From: Chryseosolibacter sp964438975
Lineage (GTDB): Bacteria > Bacteroidota > Bacteroidia > Cytophagales > Cyclobacteriaceae
Length of the DNA: 64,000 nucleotides
Direction of reading: 5' to 3'
Assembly (NCBI GenBank): GCA_964438975.1
Contig: CAYTMU010000007.1
Span: forward strand, 1-64,000
Below are positions 43,004-52,315 of this stretch, piece after piece (positions within the stretch are counted from its first letter, which is position 1; each line of letters starts with the position of its first letter). The notes beneath the pieces were generated by a model. It did not search any database. It was not told the origin of the DNA and saw only the letters and a program-made list of their open reading frames with translations. The translations under genes were made by a program, and so were the position numbers.

Positions 43004-44053
43004 ATGCGTTTAGCCACAAAAGGTTTTGCTGTCCTGTTTATACTGGTTGTCTTCGCGTCCTGCACGTCGAAGAAGCAGCAATCGACACCTGGTCGTCGTC
43101 TGTCCGGCCCCATCGTGGTGGATGCTTTTGTAGTGAGTCGGAGTTCGATAAGTGAGAATGTCCAGGCGCCGGGAACGCTCAAGCCATTCGAGGAAACAGA
43201 TATTCGATCGGAAGTTGGTGGTCGTATCGTGCAAATGAACATCAATGAAGGAGCGACTGTTCAGAAGGGTACGCTGCTGGTGAAACTTTTCGACGATGAT
43301 CTGAAAGCCCAACTGCGCAAACTGAAGGTCCAGTTACTGATCAGGGAGAAGACTGCTGAACGCAACGAAGAACTTTTGAAGATCAATGGGATCAGTCAAC
43401 AGGAATTTGATCTGAGCACGCTGGAAGTGGAAAATCTAAGGGCCGATATCGAGTCTACTGAGATCGCGATATCGAAGACCGAAGTGCGCGCCCCTTACAG
43501 CGGTGTCGTCGGTCTGCGCAATATCAGTCTTGGCGCGTATATTTCTCCGTCGGATGTCATCACCACTATACGACAGGTCGACAAGCTCAAACTCGAATTC
43601 TCCGTCCCGGAGAAGTACGCAAAAGATATTCGCACTGGTTATCCCGTGATATTCCGCGTAGATGGAGGTCACCAGGAACATACGGCGTCCGTTATGGCCA
43701 CTGAGAACAGTGTTGATCAGAATACCCGTACGTTGCTCGTTCGGGCAGTAGTCACAGGTAAGAACCCTGAACTGGTTCCGGGACTTTTCGCAAAGGTGAA
43801 CCTACAGCTGGGAAAGAATGAGAATGCGCTGCTGGTTCCCACGCAAGCTGTTGTTCCCACTATCCGCAATAAACAAGTGGTCATACTCAATGGCGACAGT
43901 GTCCGGTTTGCTGTGGTGGAGACTGGCATCCGCGACTCCGCTTTTGTTGAAGTTCTTCATGGCGTGAATATCGGCGACACGGTTATTACAAGCGGGTTGA
44001 TGGCGATACGACCCGAAAGCAGGATCAAGGTATCGAACGTCACATCCTTTTAA
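43004..44053 (+). CDS. RND efflux periplasmic adaptor (membrane fusion lipoprotein)
   Basis: A 349-residue adaptor that joins the RND pump to the TolC-type channel. The signal MRLATKGFAVLFILVVFASC ends in a lipobox-like FASC, Cys20 being lipidated. The biotinyl-lipoyl halves GRIVQMNINEGATVQKGTLLVKL and VRAPYSGVVGLRNISLGAYI-like segments flank a short coiled-coil hairpin. VPTQAVVPT lies in the membrane-proximal domain. The ATG at 43004 is preferred over GTG 42977. The permease follows after 18 bases. Confidence 0.94.
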   Translation: MRLATKGFAVLFILVVFASCTSKKQQSTPGRRLSGPIVVDAFVVSRSSISENVQAPGTLKPFEETDIRSEVGGRIVQMNINEGATVQKGTLLVKLFDDDLKAQLRKLKVQLLIREKTAERNEELLKINGISQQEFDLSTLEVENLRADIESTEIAISKTEVRAPYSGVVGLRNISLGAYISPSDVITTIRQVDKLKLEFSVPEKYAKDIRTGYPVIFRVDGGHQEHTASVMATENSVDQNTRTLLVRAVVTGKNPELVPGLFAKVNLQLGKNENALLVPTQAVVPTIRNKQVVILNGDSVRFAVVETGIRDSAFVEVLHGVNIGDTVITSGLMAIRPESRIKVSNVTSF

Positions 44054-44071
44054 GCCAAAAGCAACGAACCT

Positions 44072-47000
44072 ATGAACATATCGGAATTAAGTTTACGGCG
44101 TCCGGTACTTGCGTTCGTGATGAACATCGTCCTGGTGTTGTTCGGCATCATAGGCTTCAACTTCCTGGGTGTTCGCGACTATCCGGCGATCGATCCGCCA
44201 GTTGTGAACGTGCGCACCACCTACCCGGGGGCCAATGCTGATATCATCGAATCGCAGATTACGGAACCGCTTGAGAAGTCCGTCAACGGTATTCCGGGTA
44301 TCAAGAACATGACTTCGTCTTCGAGTGTCGGTCAAAGCAGTATCAACATTGAATTTCAGTTGGGTGTTGATCTGGAGGCCGCTGCGAATGATGTCCGTGA
44401 CAAGGTTTCCGCAGCGGCTCGGTCTCTGCCGCGCGACCTCGACAGCCCTCCCGTTGTTTCAAAGGAAGATGCCAGCACGGAATCTATTATTGCAATGACG
44501 GTACAGAGTCTGACGCGAAACTCGCTGGAGCTTACCGAGTACGCGAACAATGTGCTTGTTGAACGCCTGGAGACAATCCCCGGGGTGAGTAGCGTCCGAA
44601 TCTGGGGGGAGAAACGCTACGCCATGCGTATCTGGCTTGATCCCGCGAAGCTGAGTGCCTACAGTCTCACTCCGCTGGACGTCCAGGCTGCTCTCAACCG
44701 CGAACACGTGGAACTACCCTCGGGGAAGATAACAGGAATGACAACCGAACTGACGGTTCGAACATTCGGAAAACTCTATACCGAGGAAGATTTCAATAAT
44801 GTTATCATCCGGTCGGGCTCCACCGGCGACATAAAGCTGAAGGATATTGGTCAGGCGATGCTCGGTCCGGAGAACGAAGAGTCAGTTCTGCGCGAGAGCA
44901 ACGTCGCGATGGTCGGTCTCGCCGTCAATCCCCTTCCCGGATCAAACTATGTCGAGATCGCCGATGAATTCTACCGGCGTCTCGAACAAATTCGCAGTGA
45001 GGTCCCCGACGATATCAAACTCGATATTGCGATGGACCAGACAGTGTTCATCAAGCGCTCTATCTCTGAAGTGGAGGAGACACTTGTGATCGCGTTCCTG
45101 TTGGTGGTGCTGATCATCTATTTCTTCTTCCGCGATATGTTGATAGCGATCCGTCCCCTGATCGATATTCCTGTATCGCTGATCGCGACTTTCTATATCA
45201 TGTACCTTTGCGGATTCTCGATTAACGTGCTGACGATGCTGGGGATCGTCCTTGCCACCGGCCTGGTGGTGGATGATGGTATCGTTGTGACGGAGAATAT
45301 CTATAAGAAGCTGGAGGGAGGGATGAATAAGTACCGGGCTGCCCGGGAAGGATCGAAGGAGATCTTCTTCGCGGTCATATCTACCTCGGTGACCCTTGCT
45401 GTTGTTTTTCTTCCGATACTTTTCCTGGAGGGATTCGTCGGACGGTTGTTCAAAGAGTTTGGAGTGGTAGTCGCAGGCGCGGTATTGATCTCCTGTTTTG
45501 TATCATTGACGTTGACGCCAGTCCTAAGCGTTCTTCTTACACGGAAGAAACACAAGTACTCATGGTTTTACCTGAAGACGGAACCGTTTTTCCGGGGTAT
45601 GGAGGATGGGTATCGCAAGTGGTTGCAGTTTTTTATGGGTGCGCGATGGTTGTCGTGGGTTATCGTCGTCGGATGTTTGACGGCGGTCTATTTTATAGCC
45701 ACGAACATGCAGTCGGAACTTGCTCCGATGGAAGACCGAAGCCAGTTCCGCTTTCAGATGACGGCACCTGAAGGCACTTCGTTCGATTACATGGACGCGT
45801 TCGTTCAGCGAGCTGTACAATTTGTCCAGGATTCAATTCCGGAATACATCACAGCGCTCTCTGTTACTTCACCCGGCTTTTCGGGTGGAGGTGCAGTGAA
45901 TAACGGATTTGTGCGCGTTCGTTTGGTCGACCCTGACGAGCGGGAGCGATCGCAGCAGGAGATCGTGGACATGGTTAACCGCAACTTATACCGATTTCCG
46001 GAGGGACGCATCTTCGTGATTCAGGAACAGACTATTCAGGTCAACCGCCGCGCTGGCATGCCGGTGCAATTTGTGTTGCAAAACAACAACTTTGAAAAAA
46101 TTCGCGAGGTCTTGCCGAAATTCCTGGAAGCAGCGGGTGACCACCCAACGTTCCAGGCTGTCGACGTGGATCTCAAATTTAACAAACCTGAACTGCTTGT
46201 AGAGATCAATCGACTCAAGGCTTCACAGTTGGGGATCAGCGTACAGGACATTGCTCAAACACTTCAGTTGGCATACAGCAACCTGCGCTTCGGCTACTTC
46301 ACCAAAGATGGAAGACAGTACCAGGTGATGGGGCAGGTGACCAGGAGCAACCGGGATGAGCCGAATGATCTCAAGTCGCTTTTTGTTCGGACGAATTCAG
46401 GAGAACTGATCTCGATCGAGAATGTCGTGACGGTACGGGAATCGACGACCCCTCCTTCCCTTTACCATTTTAATCGTTATAAATCTGCGACTATCTCCGC
46501 AGGACTCGCCCAGGGCAAGACGATCGGTGACGGCGTCGAGGCGATGGAGGAGATCGCTGCGCAGTTGCTGGATGAGACCTTCTCGACCTCGCTGGCGGGA
46601 GCGTCGCGCGATTATTCGGAGAGCTCCGGGAACACCATGTTTGCGTTTGTGCTGGCACTGATACTGATCTACCTGATTCTCGCTGCGCAGTTCGAGAGCT
46701 TTATAGATCCCTTTATCATTATCACGACTGTTCCACTGGCGATCTGCGGAGCGTTCATATCCCTTGCGATATTCGGTCAGACCATCAATATTTTCTCGCA
46801 GATCGGTATGATCATGCTCATTGGACTTGTAACGAAGAATGGTATTCTTATCGTAGAGTTCGCAAATCAGAAACGCGAGGATGGACTCTCCAGCGTGGAG
46901 GCGGTTCTAGAAGCGGCCAAGCTCCGGTTACGACCGATCCTCATGACAAGTTTCGCGATGGCACTGGGATCATTGCCAATAGCCCTGTCGTTAGGAGACG

Positions 47001-47182
47001 CCGCGACCAGCCGCCAGCCTCTCGGTATTGTTATCGTCGGCGGCATCGTATTCTCGCTGATTCTCACGTTGTTTGTAATACCAGGGGTGTATACGTTTCT
47101 GTCCCGTGAGAGGAAACCTGTCCAATTCGGTGATGAGGAGACAGTCACCCAACCCAACAAGGATCTGGTGTATGAGGCTTAG
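44072..47182 (+). CDS. RND efflux permease, AcrB type
   Basis: A 1036-residue trimeric inner-membrane proton/substrate antiporter with 12 membrane helices in two halves. The start is MNISELSLRRPVLAFVMNIVLVLFG. The proton relay aspartates are in ATGLVVDDGIVVTENIY. Docking and pore domains lie in the two large periplasmic loops. The second half has LILAAQFESFIDPFIII and MIGLVTKNGILIVEFANQ-like LIGLVTKNGILIVEFAN. It is probably a drug, bile-like or dye exporter; substrates cannot be read. The TolC gene starts inside its last codons. Confidence 0.96.
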   Translation: MNISELSLRRPVLAFVMNIVLVLFGIIGFNFLGVRDYPAIDPPVVNVRTTYPGANADIIESQITEPLEKSVNGIPGIKNMTSSSSVGQSSINIEFQLGVDLEAAANDVRDKVSAAARSLPRDLDSPPVVSKEDASTESIIAMTVQSLTRNSLELTEYANNVLVERLETIPGVSSVRIWGEKRYAMRIWLDPAKLSAYSLTPLDVQAALNREHVELPSGKITGMTTELTVRTFGKLYTEEDFNNVIIRSGSTGDIKLKDIGQAMLGPENEESVLRESNVAMVGLAVNPLPGSNYVEIADEFYRRLEQIRSEVPDDIKLDIAMDQTVFIKRSISEVEETLVIAFLLVVLIIYFFFRDMLIAIRPLIDIPVSLIATFYIMYLCGFSINVLTMLGIVLATGLVVDDGIVVTENIYKKLEGGMNKYRAAREGSKEIFFAVISTSVTLAVVFLPILFLEGFVGRLFKEFGVVVAGAVLISCFVSLTLTPVLSVLLTRKKHKYSWFYLKTEPFFRGMEDGYRKWLQFFMGARWLSWVIVVGCLTAVYFIATNMQSELAPMEDRSQFRFQMTAPEGTSFDYMDAFVQRAVQFVQDSIPEYITALSVTSPGFSGGGAVNNGFVRVRLVDPDERERSQQEIVDMVNRNLYRFPEGRIFVIQEQTIQVNRRAGMPVQFVLQNNNFEKIREVLPKFLEAAGDHPTFQAVDVDLKFNKPELLVEINRLKASQLGISVQDIAQTLQLAYSNLRFGYFTKDGRQYQVMGQVTRSNRDEPNDLKSLFVRTNSGELISIENVVTVRESTTPPSLYHFNRYKSATISAGLAQGKTIGDGVEAMEEIAAQLLDETFSTSLAGASRDYSESSGNTMFAFVLALILIYLILAAQFESFIDPFIIITTVPLAICGAFISLAIFGQTINIFSQIGMIMLIGLVTKNGILIVEFANQKREDGLSSVEAVLEAAKLRLRPILMTSFAMALGSLPIALSLGDAATSRQPLGIVIVGGIVFSLILTLFVIPGVYTFLSRERKPVQFGDEETVTQPNKDLVYEA

Positions 47183-48491
47183 AATCGCAGCATTTTTCTT
47201 TCTTTTAATTTCTGGCATTCCCGCAGCTTTTTCACAAACGGAGGTCACGCTCGAACAGGTGATTACGCTTGCGTTGGAAAGGAACTATGATGTGCGGGTA
47301 GCACAAAACGTATCAGAGGCCGCTTCCACTAACGATCACTATGCCGTTGGTGCTGTCCTCCCACAGATCGTTGCAGAGGGTGCTACCGCATGGAACGACA
47401 ACGACCAGGCATTGCGTTTTCAGGATGCATCCAGGAACAATAGCGGTGATGCCCGGTCGAATAACGTCAGTGCATCCGTTCGAGCAACGTGGACGTTGTT
47501 TGACGGAACAAGGATGTTCTCAACGCTGGATCGAATTTCCGAGATCGCGGATCAAACCGAATTGCAGGTGAAAGATCAAATGGTAAACACCATTGCGCAA
47601 GTGATCAACAATTATTATGATATTGTCCGGCAGAAGCAACAATTGATGGCTGTCAGGGAGCAGATGTCAGTGAGCGAGGAACGCGTCAAACTTGCCGAGA
47701 AGAAGCTCGAAGTAGGTACCGGTATCCGACCAGAGCTCCTGCAGGCTCGTGTCGATTACAACGCACAACGGGCGCAGGTGCTGCAACAGGAGGCGATGAT
47801 CACACAACTCAAAGAGGAGTTAAACAACTTGGTTGGATTACAGCTTCCCGGACATTATGATGTGGCCGACTCGATTGTGATTGATCTCGATCTACGCCTT
47901 GATGAAAGCTTTCAGAACCTGGATAATACGAACTACGGATTGATGGCCGCACGACGCAATGTCGCCATTGCTAGTCTTCTTCTGCGGGAACGACGCGCCG
48001 AGTACCTCCCATTTCTGGATTTCGATGTGGCGTACAACTTCTCTCGCAATGACAATACGCGGCAGATCAACCCTTTTGGTGCGGTGTATAACAGAACGGA
48101 GGGATTTAATTACGGATTCACGGTAACCATGCCGATCCTGACCGGATTTAATACCCGGCGATTGACGCAGTTGGCCAGGCTCGAACTCGACAGGCAACAA
48201 CTGTTGTTTGATCAGGAAAGGAATACCGTGAACGTCGCACTGCGAAATGCGTTCACGGATTATGACAACGCGAGAAAGATACTCGTCATCGAGGAGGAGA
48301 ATATCGGACTTGCGCGCGAGAACGTTTTCATCGCACTTGAATCGTTCAAGCGGGGTGTCAACACGTTTATCGAACTGCGCACAGCCCAGCAGAGTCTGGA
48401 GGAGGCGTATAACAGGCTGATTGCCGCGCGATACAACGCAAAGGTCGCCGAGACTGAGTTGCTAAGGCTGAACGGCAGTTTGCTGAGATAG
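47172..48491 (+). CDS. TolC-family outer-membrane efflux protein
   Basis: A 439-residue channel protein. The signal peptide is MRLRIAAFFFLLISGIPAAFS. The two TolC repeats contain long helices (QVKDQMVNTIAQVINNYYDIV and KLEVGTGIRPELLQARVDY in the first; NVALRNAFTDYDNARKILVIEEENIGLARE in the second). The ATG at 47172 overlaps the permease stop by 11 bases, an overlap that suggests translational coupling. With the adaptor and permease it completes a tripartite pump. Confidence 0.95.
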   Translation: MRLRIAAFFFLLISGIPAAFSQTEVTLEQVITLALERNYDVRVAQNVSEAASTNDHYAVGAVLPQIVAEGATAWNDNDQALRFQDASRNNSGDARSNNVSASVRATWTLFDGTRMFSTLDRISEIADQTELQVKDQMVNTIAQVINNYYDIVRQKQQLMAVREQMSVSEERVKLAEKKLEVGTGIRPELLQARVDYNAQRAQVLQQEAMITQLKEELNNLVGLQLPGHYDVADSIVIDLDLRLDESFQNLDNTNYGLMAARRNVAIASLLLRERRAEYLPFLDFDVAYNFSRNDNTRQINPFGAVYNRTEGFNYGFTVTMPILTGFNTRRLTQLARLELDRQQLLFDQERNTVNVALRNAFTDYDNARKILVIEEENIGLARENVFIALESFKRGVNTFIELRTAQQSLEEAYNRLIAARYNAKVAETELLRLNGSLLR

Positions 48492-48512
48492 GCCAATCCT
48501 TTATCTTCCGGA

Positions 48513-49340
48513 ATGCTTTCAAAAATAGATCAGGCGGCGGACGCGCTCCGCGCGAAAGGTGTCATTGCACCACAGACCGGTGTGATACTGGGTACTGGTT
48601 TGGGTGACACGTTCATTTCGAAAATCCACAACCCGCTGGTAGTTCCCTATCATGAGATTCCACATTTTCCCCGTGCAACTGCGGCGTTTCACAAGGGGAA
48701 TCTCATCTTCGGGGAGATCGGTGGCAAGAGGGTCGTGACGATGCAGGGTCGCTTTCATTACTACGAGGGTTACACAATGCAGGAGATCACGTTCCCGGTG
48801 AGGGTCATGAAAATGATGGGCATCGCGCAGTTGCTGATCTCGAATGCGGCGGGAAACCTGAACCGCACATGGAACAAGGGTGATCTTGTGGTGTTGGACG
48901 ATCACATCAATTTACTTCCGGACAATCCGCTGCGCGGTATCGACCACAGTGAGTGGGACAATCCATTTCCGGATATGAGCGAGCCGTATTCCAGCGATCT
49001 CAATCAGAGATTGTTGGCGATTGCAGGCAAGGAGAAGATAAAACTCCACCCAGGAGTGTACGTCGCCGTGTCAGGGCCTAACCTGGAGACGCGTGCGGAA
49101 TACAGATACCTTCGCGGTATCGGCGCTGACGTCGTTGGGATGTCAACCGTTCCCGAAGTGATCGTTGCCAACCACATGAGGCTGCCGTGTTGTGCTGTAT
49201 CAGTATTGACCGACGACTGCGATCCAGACAATTTACATCCTGTAAATATTCAGGATATTATTGCGGTCGCCGCTCATGCTGAACCAATCCTCGCGAAATT
49301 GTTCGAGAAGTTGATTGCACAAACCGTGGACTACCAATAA
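48513..49340 (+). CDS. Purine-nucleoside phosphorylase
   Basis: A 275-residue trimeric-class phosphorylase that splits purine nucleosides into base and ribose 1-phosphate. The blocks GVILGTGLGD, IPHFPRATAAFHKGN and MQGRFHYYEGYTMQEITFPVRVM bind phosphate and ribose. LLISNAAGNLN and GPNLETRAEYRYLRGIGADVVGMSTVPEVIVA match the active site, with the family's Glu and Met. It overlaps the kinase gene end-to-end by ten bases on opposite strands. Confidence 0.95.
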   Translation: MLSKIDQAADALRAKGVIAPQTGVILGTGLGDTFISKIHNPLVVPYHEIPHFPRATAAFHKGNLIFGEIGGKRVVTMQGRFHYYEGYTMQEITFPVRVMKMMGIAQLLISNAAGNLNRTWNKGDLVVLDDHINLLPDNPLRGIDHSEWDNPFPDMSEPYSSDLNQRLLAIAGKEKIKLHPGVYVAVSGPNLETRAEYRYLRGIGADVVGMSTVPEVIVANHMRLPCCAVSVLTDDCDPDNLHPVNIQDIIAVAAHAEPILAKLFEKLIAQTVDYQ

Positions 49341-50686
49341 CGCTTCAACTCAACTATATTTTCCGGCACATCTTCGGCGTTCCAGGCATCGTGGATAGCC
49401 AATGCGGCGCCGATGGCGGTTGCTTGCGGAACGGATGATGCATACACTTCCATTTCCGGAAAAAAGCCGGCGAGTAGATTCATGTACACCGTATTGTTCC
49501 CAAACCCACCGTCGACAAATATTTTCGAGACGGTTGATCCGCGAAGGATCAGTTGCGTCGAAGTGTATTGTTGTACGACAAGGTCGAATACCAACTGGTA
49601 GTAGGCCGCGACATCATCTGTGAAGTGGCTCAGATCTCGCGATGCGAAACGAGGCTCTTTGAGCACCGCTTGCACATCAGCATTGCGATCGAATGTGCGG
49701 TCAATTGTTTGCGCGATCTGCTCATCATACTTCAAGCTAAAATAGCGTTCCTTCTTCTGGCCGAAATGGTTGGCGATGCGTTCAGCCTCCACGTCGTGAA
49801 AATGGCCGAGGAACAAACGCGAAGCCTTTACCGGCGTGCCTTTGTACTGAAGATAACATAAGCAATCACATGCCAGCTCTTGTCGAGTAAGTGGTGTGGG
49901 ATTGAACGGATTGAGACTGATGGACCATGTTCCGGTTGAGATCAGTGCAAAGGGTTCGTGGAATGACACAAGGTAGGGGATCAGCGCCGAGGAACTGTCG
50001 TGAAGTCCGATGCCGGTGGAATGCTTGTGACCGTTGGGTTGTACGACCATGTCAGAAGGAACCAGGTCGGGGAATTTTTCGAGGATCCCCTCGTCTTTTA
50101 CCCAGTGGTGGTATGCATTGTTCCGGAAGTGCCATAAGCCGGTGTGACATCCGATGCTGGTGATTTCGGCAAACGCCTTTCCGGTCACGAGGTAGCTGAG
50201 ATATTGCGGGAGGTGAAGGGAGTATTTGATTTGCTGAAAGAGTTCGGGCTTCTCGTGCCGGAGGCGATACAACTGCAGTCCTGAGTTCAGACTTCCTAAC
50301 ATAGGTGATGCCGTCTGAAATGAAAAGACATCTGCGCCGCCGTACTTGCGGTAGAACTGCTCTTGCAGTGACGAGGGGTAGGGCTTGAGATAATTGTACA
50401 GGTAGCCGATGTTCTTCCCCGTCTTGTCTACGTGAACGAAGCTGGCGCCATACGAACAGAAGTTCACAGCGCGGATCGTATATTCACTTAAGGAATTGGC
50501 TGCTTCCAGCCCCTCGCGGATAAATGTCCGCAGTTTTCCGACGTCTTCACACGGATCGCCGTCCTCATCGGCGATCTCGTCGAAGTGCTCAGACTTTTCA
50601 TAAACAATGTGATATGATTCGTCAAAGAGGAATAACTTCTTATTGGTCTTTCCAACATCGAAGATGGCAACTACAGGTACGGGCAT
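49331..50686 (-). CDS. rhaB: Rhamnulokinase-type FGGY carbohydrate kinase
   Basis: A 451-residue sugar kinase that should phosphorylate L-rhamnulose with ATP. The N-terminal phosphate-1 block is AIFDVGKTNKKLFLF. Other FGGY pieces are HKSTGIGLHDSSSALIPYL with the catalytic Asp, ALISTGTWSISLNPF and the C-terminal FVDGGFGNNTVYMNLLAG. It closes the rhamnose operon after the isomerase gene (18 bases). The substrate assignment rests mostly on the operon; the sequence itself only says FGGY kinase. Confidence 0.85.
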   Translation of the reverse strand: MPVPVVAIFDVGKTNKKLFLFDESYHIVYEKSEHFDEIADEDGDPCEDVGKLRTFIREGLEAANSLSEYTIRAVNFCSYGASFVHVDKTGKNIGYLYNYLKPYPSSLQEQFYRKYGGADVFSFQTASPMLGSLNSGLQLYRLRHEKPELFQQIKYSLHLPQYLSYLVTGKAFAEITSIGCHTGLWHFRNNAYHHWVKDEGILEKFPDLVPSDMVVQPNGHKHSTGIGLHDSSSALIPYLVSFHEPFALISTGTWSISLNPFNPTPLTRQELACDCLCYLQYKGTPVKASRLFLGHFHDVEAERIANHFGQKKERYFSLKYDEQIAQTIDRTFDRNADVQAVLKEPRFASRDLSHFTDDVAAYYQLVFDLVVQQYTSTQLILRGSTVSKIFVDGGFGNNTVYMNLLAGFFPEMEVYASSVPQATAIGAALAIHDAWNAEDVPENIVELKRYW

Positions 50687-50704
50687 TCACGAATTTAAAG
50701 AAAA

Positions 50705-51982
50705 TTAAAGCCCGGTAGCAATAGTTTTCGCACCGCGCTCTTTGATAAGTTGTCCGCGCACATTCAAGGACCGGAACAAGGCGATCGGCTGAAGCGCACC
50801 TCCTGCGCGTCGACGAGCTTCGGCGACAAGCGGGCGGACGTCCGTCCGGTATGCATCCTGAAGGATCTCCTGGGCACGTACAACGTCATTTTCTTCCTGC
50901 GCTTCCTTGAGCCCTTTGCGATCGACAAGTAAGGATTGCGCGTAGGCTATCTTGATCGCCTCCACAGATTGAAGCAGGTCTTCCAACGGATCTTTCACGT
51001 TGTGGGAGGCATCGATCATCCACCCGAGATCGGTGGTGTGGTTCATTCCCCGGGTGTCCATTCCCTCGACCAGTTCGTTGAAGATGAGGAACAGTTGATA
51101 GGGGCGGATGCTTCCGACGGTCAGGTCGTCATCTCCGTACTTGGAGTCGTTGAAGTGAAATCCTCCAAGTTTTCCCTCCATGAGAAGCAACGACACGATC
51201 TGTTCGATGTTCGCGTTGGGTAAGTGATGGCCCAGGTCGACCAGGGTGTATGCTTTCGGGCCAAGCTTGTTGGCGTAAAGAAGGGATTGTCCCCAGTCCC
51301 CGACGGTCATTGAGTAGAAATTCGGCTCGAATGCCTTGTATTCTACAAACATTTTCCAGGTGTCAGGCAATCCGGTGTAGACCTCTCGCAGGCTTTCGAG
51401 TGTGTTTTGAAATGCCTGGCGGAAGTTCAGTTGCCCGGGAAAACAAGAGCCGTCTGACAGCCATACCGTGATGGACTCCGAACCAAGTTCCTTGCCGTAG
51501 TGGATGACCTCGAGGTTGTGATCGATTGCCTGTTTGCGCACGTCTTTGTTTACGTGCTGAAGCGAGCCGAATTTATAGCTGTGTCGTTGATCAGTTTGAT
51601 CCTGAAAGGTATTGGAGTTCACGGCGTCGAAACGGATATCGTGCTGGGATGCGAGGGTTTTGATCGCGTTCGCATCCTTCGGAATATCCCAGGGAATGTG
51701 AAGGGAGATGGCACCGCTGGACTTGTTGAGTTTGTGCAACAAACCAATATCCTGGATCTTTTCTTCCAGTGTGCGGGGCTCGCCGCCGCCTGGGAACCGT
51801 CCGAAACGGGTGCCGCCAGTGCCCAGAGCCCAGCTGGGAATTGCTACCTGGAAGTCAACCAGTTTCTTTAACAGCGCTTCAGGATCCTGAATATTTTGAG
51901 AAAGGAATTCCAGCTTTTTCTCGTGTTGGGCAAAACGCTGACCGTTGTGTTCGGCTACCGCGTTCTTTACTGTGTCCATCAT
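50705..51982 (-). CDS. rhaI: L-rhamnose isomerase, RhaI type
   Basis: Interconverts L-rhamnose and L-rhamnulose in the cytosol. It is a 425-residue TIM-barrel enzyme of the xylose-isomerase superfamily, nearer to the Pseudomonas RhaI group than to E. coli RhaA. The likely metal ligands lie in MFVEYKAFEPNFYS, then LVDLGHHLPNANIEQIV and GGFHFNDSKYGDDDL. The N-terminal part IPSWALGTGGTRFGRFPGGGEPR is the substrate-covering loop of this type. Start could be codon 1 or 2. Five bases separate it from the mutarotase gene. Confidence 0.9.
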   Translation of the reverse strand: MMDTVKNAVAEHNGQRFAQHEKKLEFLSQNIQDPEALLKKLVDFQVAIPSWALGTGGTRFGRFPGGGEPRTLEEKIQDIGLLHKLNKSSGAISLHIPWDIPKDANAIKTLASQHDIRFDAVNSNTFQDQTDQRHSYKFGSLQHVNKDVRKQAIDHNLEVIHYGKELGSESITVWLSDGSCFPGQLNFRQAFQNTLESLREVYTGLPDTWKMFVEYKAFEPNFYSMTVGDWGQSLLYANKLGPKAYTLVDLGHHLPNANIEQIVSLLLMEGKLGGFHFNDSKYGDDDLTVGSIRPYQLFLIFNELVEGMDTRGMNHTTDLGWMIDASHNVKDPLEDLLQSVEAIKIAYAQSLLVDRKGLKEAQEENDVVRAQEILQDAYRTDVRPLVAEARRRAGGALQPIALFRSLNVRGQLIKERGAKTIATGL

Positions 51983-51987
51983 GTCAT

Positions 51988-52302
51988 TTACGGTAAATAA
52001 AACACTTCCTTGAGTGGGACGCTGGTAGGTGAATTATCCGGATTGGCATCCATAATATCACGCATATACGCCCACCATTTTTTCATGACCGGATGATTCG
52101 GGAGATCATCAACCAGCTTTGGATCCGTGATCTTCATGACGCCGAGCAACTCGTTTGTCTCTTCATCCAGGAAGATCGAATACTCTCGAATGCCACTGTC
52201 TTTGAGAAGCTCTTTCAGTTCCGGCCAGAGATTCTCGTGACGTTTTTTGTATTCGTCTTCAAAGCCCCGGTGCAATTGCATCTTGAACGCTCTTCTGATC
52301 AT
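51988..52302 (-). CDS. rhaM: L-rhamnose mutarotase
   Basis: Interconverts alpha and beta anomers of L-rhamnose so that transport and isomerisation are not limited by spontaneous mutarotation. With the start at 52302 it has 104 residues, the usual RhaM length; the frame opens 12 codons earlier but that would overlap the aldolase gene. The fold is a ferredoxin-like dimer. Landmarks are FKMQLHRGFEDEYKKRHENLWPELKELL, with the active-site His, and the C-terminal WWAYMRDIMDAN. It is spaced 13 bases from the aldolase gene. Confidence 0.92.
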   Translation of the reverse strand: MIRRAFKMQLHRGFEDEYKKRHENLWPELKELLKDSGIREYSIFLDEETNELLGVMKITDPKLVDDLPNHPVMKKWWAYMRDIMDANPDNSPTSVPLKEVFYLP

Positions 52303-52315
52303 GCTGTTGCGGTCA